From contig NZ_CP058986.1 of the NCBI RefSeq assembly GCF_019278525.1, positions 62,001 through 126,000 of the forward strand: a DNA stretch of 64,000 nt, read 5' to 3'. Position numbers and translations under genes: made by a program. The stretch is from Polaribacter sp. HaHaR_3_91. GTDB taxonomy: Bacteria > Bacteroidota > Bacteroidia > Flavobacteriales > Flavobacteriaceae. Within the stretch, counting starts at the first letter, position 1. Each line of letters begins with the position of its first letter. The notes beneath the pieces are model-generated. The model was not told the origin of the DNA. It did not search any database and saw only the letters and a program-made list of their open reading frames with translations. This document shows, piece by piece, positions 26,001 to 35,385 of this stretch.

Positions 26001-27428
26001 TTAGTCTATTTCAGAAACTCTTAATGTATTTACCATACCTTTAGCCTCAACTGGCATAGAAGTAAGGTTAATCATTAAATCTCCTTCTTTAACAAATCCT
26101 TTTTCTTTAGATATTTTGTTAATATCTACAACAGTATCATCTGTACTTAAGTTTTTATCGTAATAAAAAGCTTTTACACCCCAAAGTAAGTTTAGTTTTC
26201 CTAAAATTCTTCTTTCTGATGAAAATGCTAATATTTTAGCTTGTGGTCTCCATGCTGAAATTTGAAATGCTGTATAACCACTATTTGTTAAAGTAGAAAT
26301 TGCGGTTGCATCGATATCATTTGCCATTAAAGCTGCGTGATGACAAACCGATTTTGTTATAAATCTGTTTGTTCTAATATGTGGCGCTTCATGTGGTACT
26401 TTAATCATTCTAGAGTTTTCAACAGCTCTAATAATTTCAGACATTTTCTGAATTACTTTTAAAGGATGCTTCCCTACAGAAGTTTCTCCAGATAACATTA
26501 CTGCATCTGCTCCATCCATAATAGAATTGGCAACATCATTTACTTCTGCTCTTGTAGGAACAGGATTATCAATCATTGTTTCCATCATTTGAGTTGCAAT
26601 AATTACAGGAATTCTTGCTCTCTTAGCACGTCTTACTAATTTCTTCTGAATTAATGGAACGTCTTGCATAGGAATTTCTACTCCTAAATCTCCACGAGCA
26701 ACCATTAAACCATCACAAAAAGGAATTAATGCATCAATATTTGCAACTGCTTCTGGTTTTTCAATTTTAGCAATTACGGGTACTCTATAATCTGAATGCT
26801 CATCGATTAAATCGCGTAACATTCTTAAATCTTCTGGTGTTCTTACAAAAGAAAGTGCCATCCAATCTACATTTAAACCTAATGCAAATACGGCATCTTC
26901 TTTATCTTTTTCTGTTAAAGCTGGTAAAGAAATAGCTGTGTTTGGTAAGTTTACTCCTTTTTTAGATTTTAAAGGTCCACCAACTACTGTTTTTACTACA
27001 ACTTCTTTGTCTTTATCTGTAGAAACTACTTCAAATAACAATTTACCATCATCTACCATAATATGCTCTCCAACTTTTACGTCTTTAGGAAAACGTTGGT
27101 AGGTCATAAATGCTTTTTTGTTGTTACCAATACATCTTTCTGTAGTAAAAGTAAACAAGTCTCCATCATTTAAAATAACATCTTCTTCCATTACTCCTAC
27201 ACGAAGTTTTGGTCCTTGTAAATCTGCTAAAATGGCAACATTAAATCCTTCTTCTTCATTAATTTCTCTAATTCTTAGCACATTTTGTTTTACAACATCG
27301 TAATCTGCATGAGAAAAATTAATTCTAAAAACGTTGACACCTGCAACTGCCAACTCTTTCATCTTTTCTTTAGTGTCTATTGCTGGACCTAAGGTTGCAA
27401 CTATTTTTGTTTTTTTGTAGTCTTTCAT
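26001..27428 (-). CDS. pyk: Pyruvate kinase
   Basis: Last step of glycolysis: phosphoenolpyruvate plus ADP gives pyruvate plus ATP. The 475-residue product has the full barrel with K-T-K-I-V-A-T-L-G-P at the start, the B domain insert around residues 70-170, the active-site signature IAKIEKPEA near residue 221, MVARGDLGVE and ATQMMETM. The C-terminal regulatory domain covers about 350-475. It is the last gene of the acpP-fabF-rnc-IPExxVDY-pyk run and starts two bases after the preceding stop. Confidence 0.97.
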   Translation of the reverse strand: MKDYKKTKIVATLGPAIDTKEKMKELAVAGVNVFRINFSHADYDVVKQNVLRIREINEEEGFNVAILADLQGPKLRVGVMEEDVILNDGDLFTFTTERCIGNNKKAFMTYQRFPKDVKVGEHIMVDDGKLLFEVVSTDKDKEVVVKTVVGGPLKSKKGVNLPNTAISLPALTEKDKEDAVFALGLNVDWMALSFVRTPEDLRMLRDLIDEHSDYRVPVIAKIEKPEAVANIDALIPFCDGLMVARGDLGVEIPMQDVPLIQKKLVRRAKRARIPVIIATQMMETMIDNPVPTRAEVNDVANSIMDGADAVMLSGETSVGKHPLKVIQKMSEIIRAVENSRMIKVPHEAPHIRTNRFITKSVCHHAALMANDIDATAISTLTNSGYTAFQISAWRPQAKILAFSSERRILGKLNLLWGVKAFYYDKNLSTDDTVVDINKISKEKGFVKEGDLMINLTSMPVEAKGMVNTLRVSEID

Positions 27429-27430
27429 GT

Positions 27431-27901
27431 TTAAAATATTAAAAAGTCTTTAGACTTTAAGGTGTTTTTATCTATTGAATATGCGGTAATTACATTCTCA
27501 ATACTTTTAATTCTATTTACTGTTTTCGTAACAAAACCATCGTCTGAATCTCCACATATTTTTAAAAAAAAATCTACTTTTTTCTTTTCTGGAATCAGAT
27601 ATGTTATTGTTTCTGATGTTAATAACAACCCATTGGCTGCTGTTTGGTTTTCTGTTCTATAACTGTTTGTTATTAAAAACCACTTGTAATCATATTCTAT
27701 ATTTTCATAATTATATATAGAAAAAGAGGCTTTCTTTTCTTCTATAACAAATTTTAAATCTTCTTTTGCTTTATAAAACCTGGTATTAAGGTTTTTATTT
27801 AATAAGTAGGCAAGTTTATAATCTTCTAAAGTAGAATGGATTCCTATTAAAGAATATTCTTCTTCGCAAAATTCGTCCATTTCTAAAGCGTGTACCTGCA
27901 T
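27431..27901 (-). CDS. IPExxVDY family protein
   Basis: A 156-residue soluble protein of a Bacteroidota-only family named for its motif, seen here as IPEKKKVDF near residue 114. The family is typically found between rnc and pyk, exactly as here. Function unknown; the tight coupling to pyk (2-base gap) suggests a role tied to it or simply shared expression. The central part is beta-rich, with a Phe- and Lys-rich N-terminal half. Confidence 0.88.
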   Translation of the reverse strand: MQVHALEMDEFCEEEYSLIGIHSTLEDYKLAYLLNKNLNTRFYKAKEDLKFVIEEKKASFSIYNYENIEYDYKWFLITNSYRTENQTAANGLLLTSETITYLIPEKKKVDFFLKICGDSDDGFVTKTVNRIKSIENVITAYSIDKNTLKSKDFLIF

Positions 27902-27992
27902 AGATTATAACTAATACTCGTTTTTATGAAAACCAAAATTACTAATTGTTTATGAACTTTACCGTTAATTTTAACGAAAACGTTATCGTGAA

Positions 27993-28730
27993 TTAGCCTA
28001 AATTAATTTCTTTTTGAAATGCAAAATAGACTCTTTTAGCAGCTTGCTCTTCTGCTTTTTTCTTAGAAGTAGCTCTACCTTTGGCTATTTGCTCTCCATC
28101 GATACTTACCTTTACACTAAAATGTTTGATAGCTTCGTTACCAGAATCTTCATAGGTATCAAAAGTATATTTCTTCTTTTGTTTCTGACACCATTCTATA
28201 ATAAGCCCTTTGTAACTTGTAACTTTACCCTCTAGTTTTTCGATATCTACGTAGGGTACAATTACATTTTCATAAATAAATTTCTGACAAGTATTGTAGT
28301 TCTTATCTAAATAAATAGCGCCTACTAATGCTTCAAATATATTACCATGAATATTATCTCCAACGTTAGCTTGATCTATATTACTTTTTACAAAACGTAT
28401 TAGGTTTAAATCTTTTCCTAACTCATTTAAATGCTCTCTACTAACAATTTTAGAGCGCATTTGTGTAAGATAGCCTTCACTACCTGTAGGTACTTTTTTG
28501 TATAAATAAGATGCAATTACAGATCCTAAAATAGAATCACCTAAAAATTCTAAACGTTCGTAATTAATAGGTATTCCTTTGCTGTCTAACATTTGCACAG
28601 ACCTATGTGTAAATGCCTTTTTGTATTTATTTATTCTTCTTGGAGAAAAATTAAGTAGTTTTTTTAATTCGTTGTATAATTGTGCATCCTCTTCACTGTG
28701 AGGTTTTACTATTTTACGAATAAAATTCAT
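27993..28730 (-). CDS. rnc: Ribonuclease III
   Basis: Cleaves double-stranded RNA in rRNA maturation and mRNA decay. The 245-residue protein has the RNase III signature ERLEFLGDS near residue 59, the second acidic cluster in GNIFEALVGAIYLD, and a C-terminal double-stranded RNA-binding domain (about 172-240, with KGRATSKKKAEEQAA). It starts 6 bases downstream of the fabF stop. Confidence 0.96.
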   Translation of the reverse strand: MNFIRKIVKPHSEEDAQLYNELKKLLNFSPRRINKYKKAFTHRSVQMLDSKGIPINYERLEFLGDSILGSVIASYLYKKVPTGSEGYLTQMRSKIVSREHLNELGKDLNLIRFVKSNIDQANVGDNIHGNIFEALVGAIYLDKNYNTCQKFIYENVIVPYVDIEKLEGKVTSYKGLIIEWCQKQKKKYTFDTYEDSGNEAIKHFSVKVSIDGEQIAKGRATSKKKAEEQAAKRVYFAFQKEINLG

Positions 28731-28736
28731 AGAGTA

Positions 28737-29990
28737 TTATTCATCAAGTTTTTTAAATGCAACACATGCATTATGTCCACCGAAACCAAAAGTATTACTC
28801 ATAGCAATATTAATCTCTCGCTTTTGAGCTTTATTTAAAGTTAAGTTTAATTCTGGATTGATATTTTCATCTACATTAACATGATTAATTGTTGGAGGTA
28901 CAATACCATTTTTCATGGCTAAAATTGCAGCTATAGACTCTATAGCTCCTGCAGCTCCCAACAAGTGACCTGTCATAGATTTTGTAGAATTAATATTAAT
29001 GTTTTTAGCATGTTCTCCAAAAACTGCAGAAATTGCTTTCAATTCTGCAACATCTCCTAAAGGAGTTGAAGTACCATGTGTATTAATATGATCTACATCT
29101 TCTGGTTTAATACCTGCATTTTCTAAGCAGTTATTCATTACAGCAATCACACCAATTCCTTCTGGGTGTGGTGCCGTCATATGGTGGGCATCAGAAGACA
29201 TTCCTCCTCCAATAACCTCAGCATAAATTTTTGCTCCTCTAGCTTTAGCATGCTCATAGCTTTCTAAAACCAAAGCACCTGCTCCTTCACCTAATACAAA
29301 ACCATCTCGTTCTGCATCAAAAGGTCTAGATGCTGTTTCAGGACTTTCGTTTCTTGTAGATAAGGCGTGCATGGCATTAAAACCACCAACACCAGAAATT
29401 ACAACTGCAGCTTCCGAGCCACCAGTTACAATAACATCACAAGTACCTAAACGAATATAATTTAAAGCATCAATCATTGCGTTAGCAGATGACGCACATG
29501 CAGAAACCGTAGTATAATTTGGCCCCATAAATCCATTTTTAATAGAAATATTTCCTGGCGCAATATCTGCAATCATTTTTGGGATAAAAAATGGGTTAAA
29601 TTTTGGTGTACCATCTCCGGCTCCAAAATTTATAGCTTCGTTTTGAAAAGTTTCTAAGCCTCCAATTCCTGCTCCCCAAATTACACCAACGCGTAATTTG
29701 TTTAATTTTTCTAGATCAAAATTTGCATCTGCAATAGCCTCATCAGAAGCTACCATTGCATACTGCGTAAATGGATCCATTTTTCTAGCGTCCTTTCTAT
29801 TAATAAAGTCCGTTACCTCAAAGTTTTTTAATTCACATGCAAAACGAGTTTTGAACTTGGCAGCATCAAACCGCTTGATAGGTGCTGCACCGCTAACTCC
29901 GTTAACTAAAGCATTCCAATACTCTTCAATATTATTACCAATTGGCGTAAGTGCGCCAAGTCCAGTGACTACAACTCGTTTTAACTGCAT
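28737..29990 (-). CDS. fabF: 3-oxoacyl-ACP synthase II
   Basis: Elongates acyl-ACP with malonyl-ACP in fatty acid synthesis. The 417-residue KAS II has Cys165 in SACASS and the two histidines in NTHGTSTP and MTGHLLGAAG, giving the Cys-His-His triad. acpP lies 6 bases upstream and rnc 6 bases downstream, the conserved Bacteroidota order. Confidence 0.97.
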   Translation of the reverse strand: MQLKRVVVTGLGALTPIGNNIEEYWNALVNGVSGAAPIKRFDAAKFKTRFACELKNFEVTDFINRKDARKMDPFTQYAMVASDEAIADANFDLEKLNKLRVGVIWGAGIGGLETFQNEAINFGAGDGTPKFNPFFIPKMIADIAPGNISIKNGFMGPNYTTVSACASSANAMIDALNYIRLGTCDVIVTGGSEAAVVISGVGGFNAMHALSTRNESPETASRPFDAERDGFVLGEGAGALVLESYEHAKARGAKIYAEVIGGGMSSDAHHMTAPHPEGIGVIAVMNNCLENAGIKPEDVDHINTHGTSTPLGDVAELKAISAVFGEHAKNININSTKSMTGHLLGAAGAIESIAAILAMKNGIVPPTINHVNVDENINPELNLTLNKAQKREINIAMSNTFGFGGHNACVAFKKLDE

Positions 29991-29996
29991 ATAAAT

Positions 29997-30233
29997 TTAC
30001 TTTTTAGCTTCTTCAATATAGCTTACTGCTTGACCTACTGTTCCGATGTTCTCTGCTTGATCATCTGGTATTTGAATATCAAATTCTTTTTCGAATTCCA
30101 TAATTAATTCAACAGTATCCAAAGAATCTGCTCCTAAATCGTTTGTGAAGCTAGCTTCTGTTGTTACTTCGTTATCGTCTACGCCTAATTTGTCTACGAT
30201 AATAGCTTTTACTCTTGATGCAATGTCTGACAT
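29997..30233 (-). CDS. acpP: Acyl carrier protein
   Basis: A 78-residue acidic ACP with the phosphopantetheine site Ser37 in GADSLD. It is the housekeeping carrier of fatty acid synthesis, heading the acpP-fabF-rnc operon. A much more divergent ACP is encoded in the polyketide cluster at 46683-46934. Confidence 0.97.
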   Translation of the reverse strand: MSDIASRVKAIIVDKLGVDDNEVTTEASFTNDLGADSLDTVELIMEFEKEFDIQIPDDQAENIGTVGQAVSYIEEAKK

Positions 30234-30264
30234 AATTTTGTGTTTTTTAAAATTTTAATCGGGG

Positions 30265-30272
30265 CAAAAATA
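30265..30272 (-). promoter_or_regulatory. -7 element of the acpP operon
   Basis: TATTTTTG on the minus strand (30272 to 30265) matches TAnnTTTG, 31 bases before the acpP start. No clear -33 TTTG is seen. Confidence 0.45.
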
Positions 30273-30360
30273 CAAATCTTAGCAATTAAAACTAATTTTT
30301 GTCCTAAAAATGATTCTTAAAAGTAAATAAAAATATTTAATCTTCTCTTAAAATAATCAA

Positions 30361-30394
30361 TTTGTTAATAATTATTCTTTTTTTTGTAGCTTAG
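30361..30394 (+). promoter_or_regulatory. Promoter of purN-rnhA
   Basis: TTTG (30361-30364) and TAGCTTAG (30387-30394) are 22 bases apart, matching the Bacteroidota pattern with the TTAG variant of the -7 element. Confidence 0.5.
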
Positions 30395-30404
30395 AAATGA
30401 AGTT

Positions 30405-30977
30405 ATGAAGCGTATTGTTATTTTTGCATCTGGTTCTGGAACGAACGCAGAAAACATTATTAAATTTTTTAATCATACTAAAACCGCTAAGGTTACCACT
30501 GTGCTATGTAACAATGAACATGCCAAAGTATTTGATAGATGTAAAAAATTAGACATCAAATGTTTACACTTTAAAAAAGAAGCTTTTTTTACTTCGGATG
30601 AAATACTAAACCTATTAAAAGAGCAGGCAGATTACATTATTTTAGCAGGTTTTTTATGGAAAATTCCAACCAAAATTATCGATGCTTTTCCAAATAAAAT
30701 TATAAATATTCACCCTGCCTTGTTACCAAAATATGGTGGAAAAGGGATGTATGGTATGAACGTTCATAAGGCAGTAAAAGAAAATAAAGAATCAGAAACG
30801 GGTATTACAATTCACTACGTAAATGCCAATTATGATGAAGGTGCCATCATTTATCAGGCAAAAACAGCCTTAAATGAAGCAGATTCTCCTGGTAATATTG
30901 CAGAAAAGATTCATATTTTAGAGCAACGTTACTTTCCTAGAGTTATTGAAGATGTAATTTTAGCCATAAATGAGTAA
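30405..30977 (+). CDS. purN: Phosphoribosylglycinamide formyltransferase
   Basis: Third step of purine synthesis, transferring a formyl group from 10-formyl-THF to GAR. The 190-residue protein has the N-terminal substrate loop FASGSGTNAENI, the folate-site NIHPALLP (catalytic Asn and His) and the late aspartate in NYDEGAII. It overlaps rnhA by eight bases. Confidence 0.95.
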   Translation: MKRIVIFASGSGTNAENIIKFFNHTKTAKVTTVLCNNEHAKVFDRCKKLDIKCLHFKKEAFFTSDEILNLLKEQADYIILAGFLWKIPTKIIDAFPNKIINIHPALLPKYGGKGMYGMNVHKAVKENKESETGITIHYVNANYDEGAIIYQAKTALNEADSPGNIAEKIHILEQRYFPRVIEDVILAINE

Positions 30978-31605
30978 AAAAAAGTTTTATGTAGTTTGGA
31001 ACGGACACAGAAAAGGAGTTTTTACTTCTTGGAAAGTCTGTAAAAAGCAAATTGATGGTTTTGAAGGTGCTCAATATAAATCGTTCGCAGATTTAAATGA
31101 AGCCGAAATAGCTGCAACCAAAAATTATGCAGACTATGTAGGGAAAGATACTAAAAAGAAGACGTTATCATCAACAGAAAAAGAAAAAATTGGGAGACCT
31201 ATTTTAGAAAGTATTTCTGTAGATGCAGCTTGTTCTGGAAATCCTGGTAAAATGGAATACAGAGGTGTTTTAACGCATAATAAGCAACAAATTTTTATAA
31301 AAGGCCCATTTGCTAGAGGAACTAACAATATTGGCGAATTTCTAGCTCTAGTCCACGGAATCGCTTTATTAAAGAGCAAGAACAAGGAAAATATCCCTAT
31401 TTACTCCGATTCTAAAATTGCCATGAGTTGGGTAAAACAAAAAAGATGCAAAACCAACATGCATTTTGATGCTTCTAACAAAGATTTATTAGAATTGATA
31501 AAAAGAGCCGAAAAATGGCTAAAAGAAAACACGTTTAAAAACCCCATTTTAAAATGGGAAACCAAAGCTTGGGGAGAAATTCCTGCAGATTTTGGGAGGA
31601 AGTGA
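30970..31605 (+). CDS. rnhA: Ribonuclease H with N-terminal hybrid-binding domain
   Basis: Residues 1-45 are a viroplasmin/hybrid-binding domain (KFYVVWNGHRKGVFTSW) that grips RNA-DNA duplexes. Residues about 75-211 form the RNase H1 fold with catalytic Asp in SVDAACSGNPG, Glu in GEFLAL and Asp in YSDSKIA. It removes RNA from hybrids such as R-loops and primers. The layout is that of eukaryotic-like RNase H1, frequent in Bacteroidota. Cotranscribed with purN. Confidence 0.94.
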   Translation: MSKKKFYVVWNGHRKGVFTSWKVCKKQIDGFEGAQYKSFADLNEAEIAATKNYADYVGKDTKKKTLSSTEKEKIGRPILESISVDAACSGNPGKMEYRGVLTHNKQQIFIKGPFARGTNNIGEFLALVHGIALLKSKNKENIPIYSDSKIAMSWVKQKRCKTNMHFDASNKDLLELIKRAEKWLKENTFKNPILKWETKAWGEIPADFGRK

Positions 31606-31680
31606 TTTCAGTTATCAGATTTTAAAAATTCTATGACTTCTATCCAATAGAAAACATAACAATTCTTATTAATACATACT

Positions 31681-31909
31681 ACTTGTCACTTCGAAGTAAT
31701 GAGAAGTCGTATAACAGTGGTAACACAAAACCTATCAAACAGTATGTGATTTCTCCTAAAAGGTCGAAATGACAAACCGGATGAAAATAAACGACAAAAC
31801 TTGTCACTTCGAAGTAATGAGAAGTCGCATAACAGTGATGACGCAAAACTCAACAGCATTATGTGATTTCTCCTATCGTCGAAATGACAAACTGCATGAA
31901 AACCAAACA
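31681..31909. repeat. Array of two palindromic 116-bp-type repeat units
   Basis: Two units start at 31681 and 31799 (period 118). Each begins TTGTCACTTCGAAGTA and ends TCGAAATGACAA, so unit ends form a long imperfect inverted repeat with inner arms GAGAAGTC and GATTTCTC. The same unit recurs four times at 32275-32728. Short reading frames here are by-products of the repeat. The array fills most of the 307-base space between rnhA and the GIY-YIG gene. Confidence 0.9.
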
Positions 31910-31912
31910 TTA

Positions 31913-32230
31913 TTAATCAAATTCATTATTCAAAAAAGTAAAAGAAGGGTTCATTTCTCTTATAAGTGTTAGTTTCTTCTCACGCCTCCATTTTTTCAAT
32001 TCTTTTTCCCTTGCAATAGCCAATTGAATCCAAGCATGTTTTTCGTAATACACTAAGAACTCAATATTATATTTTGCAGCAAAAGTTTTCTTTTTTTCAA
32101 GTATGTTCGTTTTATGTTGCTGTAAACGTTCTTTTAAGTTATTCGTTACTCCAATATAAAACGTGGAACGGTAACTATTAGTAATTATATAAACATAATA
32201 ACTATGAAATCCTTTTTGTGGGTTTAGCAT
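31913..32230 (-). CDS. GIY-YIG nuclease-domain protein
   Basis: A 105-residue protein made only of the GIY-YIG domain: YYVYIIT at residue 11, FYIGVTN near 24, the conserved Arg-Leu-x-Q-H-K segment and a Glu in RIKE/REKELKKWRR near 77, the pattern of the small YhbQ-type branch. Length is normal for that branch, so it is intact. Such proteins are single-domain DNA nucleases of uncertain role. It lies precisely between two blocks of the same palindromic repeat, suggesting a link between nuclease and repeat or a joint insertion. Confidence 0.88.
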   Translation of the reverse strand: MLNPQKGFHSYYVYIITNSYRSTFYIGVTNNLKERLQQHKTNILEKKKTFAAKYNIEFLVYYEKHAWIQLAIAREKELKKWRREKKLTLIREMNPSFTFLNNEFD

Positions 32231-32274
32231 CCTTTTTTTCTTAAAAGGTATGTATTATAAAAAGAATCTCCAAA

Positions 32275-32728
32275 ACTTGTCACTTCGAAATATTGAGAAG
32301 TCGCATAACAGTGATAGCACAAAACCTATCAAACAGTATGTGATTTCTCCTTTCGTCGAAATGACAAACTGTATGAAAATAAACCACAAAACTTGTCACT
32401 TCGAAGTATTGAGAAGTCGCATAACAGTGATAACACAAAACTGAATAGCATTATGTGATTTCTCCTTTCGTAGAAATGACAAACTGTATGAAAATAAACC
32501 ACAAAACTTGTCACTTCGAAGTATTGAGAAGTCACATAATAGTGATAACACAAAACTGAATAGCATTATGTGATTTCTCCTATCGTCGGAATGACAAAAC
32601 TGTATGAAAATAAACCACAAAACTTGTCACTTCGAAGTATTGAGAAGTCGCATAACAGTGATAACACAAAACTCAACAGTATTATGTGATTTCTCCTATC
32701 GTCGGAATGACAAAACTGTATGAAAAAA
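32275..32728. repeat. Array of four palindromic 116-bp repeat units
   Basis: Units start at 32275, 32391, 32506 and 32622 (periods 116, 115, 116); the last ends two bases before the stop codon of the outer-membrane protein gene. The units are nearly identical, differing in a few bases (for instance CGTCGAAAT versus CGTAGAAAT). Each can fold into a long hairpin. With the two units at 31681-31909 this gives six copies around one gene. No coding sequence or promoter was found in the 499-base interval. Confidence 0.92.
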
Positions 32729-32729
32729 A

Positions 32730-35378
32730 CTACAAATTATACCCAATACTAAACATGATTATTCTTGGTAAAATAAAAGTTTTACTATCTGATATTAAAT
32801 AATCTGAAAAACTATTACTTTGTTTAAATTGTGTATTAAACATATTTTGGACACTTATTTTATAAGACCAAGCAGCATCTTCTTTTTGATAAGACAAGGT
32901 TGTATTTGCTATTTCATACACATTTTTTTGCCCCAATGTTTTATTCTGATAGTTGCTTAACTTATAATCGAAATTAAAAATAAAGCTTTTTAAAAAATCG
33001 TAATCTACGGTTACAAAAGGTTCTGTAGTTATAAATTTTGAAGTAGCATTACTAGAAATAAATTTACCAATATCTCTACTTACACCAACTTCTATTGTCG
33101 GAAAATTATCAAACAAGGTTTCGAAACCTACTTCGTAATTATACCCATTATTTTTATTGGTTTGGGTATTTCCGTTTAATTCTTGTAGGTACTTATTGTT
33201 ACTAAAACCAACATCAAACTTATATTTTATATTTTTAATACTTTTTTCTAAATGTATATTTCCATGAAGATTTTCAGACGGATTGTCGAACATTTTTACG
33301 GTTAAAAACTGGTTAACATCATTAAAATCTACTGTATTTCTAACTCCTTTTATCTGTTTACTATAGTTTAAGTTTGCAAAAAGCATTAAGCCTTTATACA
33401 AACTAAAACGGCTGTAATAAATACGCGCTGCGTGATACAAGTTATTTTCTAGCGTATCATTTCCTTTAAAAACCGAATTATACGATTGTAAATAAAAACG
33501 ATTGGCAAATTTATCTACATCAGAAAAAGACGTTTTTAAATTGTAATTAATGGTAATTTTTTTGGATTTATTAAACTCAATTTTTGCTAAGAAATAGGGT
33601 AAAACAATCCATTTGTTGTTTTCTAAATGGGTTTGTTTGTCTAGTTGCCATTTGTAATTGTGTAATTCTACACCTTGTTTTAAAGTAAAAATTCCTGCTC
33701 TAAACTTATAATGCAATCCTACAAAGAAATCGTTTAGCTTTAAATTTAAATCGTTGCCAAAATCATCCGAAGAAAAATTATTTGTGGTGCCGTTATCTAA
33801 CGTCTGAAAATCATCACTAACAAAATCTTCGTTTAAAAATTTATTACCCAACGTTGTGTAAATATGATTGCTGTTGTTAATTTCCCAAAAGTGTTTAAAA
33901 ATAGCATCAATATTTTGTTCTTTGGTGTTTTTTAGTTGATGAATTCTTAACAATTCTTGATTTGTATCTGCCGGAATTAAACCTTGTAAAATAGCATCTT
34001 GCGTTTGCCAATAATTGGTTTTATCACTTTTATCAAACACATAATTAAAAATGGATGAAAACGTGTGTTTATCATTTTGTCTTTTGTGCCATTCTATATT
34101 TTGGTTGATATACGTTGCTGTTAAATGGCTGTCTGTAGCAATGGTATTTGTGTTGGCATTTATTAAGGAAGCAACTGTATTTATTTTGGTGTTATTAGTC
34201 CTTTTTACTTGTGTTCTTGCATACCATTTTTCTTTATTATTTGGTGTGTACTCTATATTTAGATTCCCAATACCTAACAAATTATCTGTAGCCGTTTTAT
34301 TAGTTCTTTGTTCTGTAAACGTGGTGTATTCGTTTTGGTTTTCTACAAAACTACTGGTATTTGTATTCGAAAAAATAGCATAACCAGAAACATCTAAGGT
34401 AGAAGTTGCCGTTTTTGTAATGTTTAAAGCTCCAAATTTTTGGCTACTTGTCTGCAAATCTCTACTTTCTAAAAACTGAGAAAAATCACCACCTTTCCAT
34501 TTAAAATTACCGCTAAATATAGCATTCATACCGCCAGAAAAACTCATATAATCTCTAAACGTAAATGTTTTTTCGCCTATATTATTAATGTTTCCTATAA
34601 AATTGACATTGGTTTTGGGTGAATAATAAAACAAATTGGCGCTAGTTTTATAAAAGTCTTTGTTGCCTTTACCCGCTTCTACATCACCAAAAAGAAAGCG
34701 TTTTTTATCCTCTTTTAGTTTGATGTTCATTGCCATCTCATCAGAATCTGTTAATCCTTTTAAAAATGAAACTTCGTTATAATTATCGATTACTTCTATA
34801 TTACCAACAGCATTTGCAGGAATGTTTTCTACTGCCAATTTAGAATTACCACCAAAAAACTTTTTACCATCTACCAACATTTTGGTTACTTTTTTACCCT
34901 GCACGGTAACTGTTCCGTTTTTACTTACTTCTACTCCAGGTAATTTTTTTAAAACATTTTTAAGTTTGCGTTCTGTACCGTTTATAAATTTATCGGTTTT
35001 ATAAGTAGTGGTATCTCCTCTAACCGTAACTGGCATTTCTATAATTACCTCATCTAATTGTTCTGAAGATTGCTGTAATACAAAGTCTTTTTTAGTGGTT
35101 TTTAAGGCTATAAATTGATATTCTATAGGTTTATATCCTAAATAAGAAATACTAATTGTTATGGTGTCTCCTTTTTCTAAAAGCAACTTATAATAGCCTT
35201 CGTTATCTGTTATGGCAAATTGTAAGTTTTTAGAAACATCTTTGGGTTTTGCTATTACATTTGCATACGGCATTGGATTTTGTAAACTGTCTTTTACAGA
35301 ACCTGAAAGGGTTACTTTCTGTGCAAAAAACGAAATAGAGATTCCAACAAATAATACAAATAGACTTTTCTTTTTCAT
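32730..35378 (-). CDS. Outer-membrane beta-barrel protein with carboxypeptidase-regulatory-like domain
   Basis: The ATG at 35378 gives a clean signal peptide; a longer frame depends on TTG and would overlap the upstream gene. Of 882 residues, about 20-110 form a CarboxypepD_reg-like domain, 120-220 a plug-like domain (VDGKKFFGG region), and the rest a 14-22-strand barrel ending in the aromatic FSIGYNL typical of barrel assembly. It resembles TonB-dependent receptors without a recognisable TonB box. Two GLPGLI-type genes precede it on the same strand, the usual flavobacterial arrangement. Substrate unknown. Confidence 0.88.
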   Translation of the reverse strand: MKKKSLFVLFVGISISFFAQKVTLSGSVKDSLQNPMPYANVIAKPKDVSKNLQFAITDNEGYYKLLLEKGDTITISISYLGYKPIEYQFIALKTTKKDFVLQQSSEQLDEVIIEMPVTVRGDTTTYKTDKFINGTERKLKNVLKKLPGVEVSKNGTVTVQGKKVTKMLVDGKKFFGGNSKLAVENIPANAVGNIEVIDNYNEVSFLKGLTDSDEMAMNIKLKEDKKRFLFGDVEAGKGNKDFYKTSANLFYYSPKTNVNFIGNINNIGEKTFTFRDYMSFSGGMNAIFSGNFKWKGGDFSQFLESRDLQTSSQKFGALNITKTATSTLDVSGYAIFSNTNTSSFVENQNEYTTFTEQRTNKTATDNLLGIGNLNIEYTPNNKEKWYARTQVKRTNNTKINTVASLINANTNTIATDSHLTATYINQNIEWHKRQNDKHTFSSIFNYVFDKSDKTNYWQTQDAILQGLIPADTNQELLRIHQLKNTKEQNIDAIFKHFWEINNSNHIYTTLGNKFLNEDFVSDDFQTLDNGTTNNFSSDDFGNDLNLKLNDFFVGLHYKFRAGIFTLKQGVELHNYKWQLDKQTHLENNKWIVLPYFLAKIEFNKSKKITINYNLKTSFSDVDKFANRFYLQSYNSVFKGNDTLENNLYHAARIYYSRFSLYKGLMLFANLNYSKQIKGVRNTVDFNDVNQFLTVKMFDNPSENLHGNIHLEKSIKNIKYKFDVGFSNNKYLQELNGNTQTNKNNGYNYEVGFETLFDNFPTIEVGVSRDIGKFISSNATSKFITTEPFVTVDYDFLKSFIFNFDYKLSNYQNKTLGQKNVYEIANTTLSYQKEDAAWSYKISVQNMFNTQFKQSNSFSDYLISDSKTFILPRIIMFSIGYNL

Positions 35379-35385
35379 AGAATGT

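Noticed and set aside
32329..32620. Overlapping 74-codon minus-strand frames in the repeat array, and similar ones at 31686-31972
   Set aside because: They are translations of the repeat unit itself, in the same phase in each copy, with no start context and no known domain.
31681..32728. Regularly spaced repeats that could be taken for a CRISPR array
   Set aside because: The whole 116-bp unit is repeated, with no variable spacers, and no cas gene is present.
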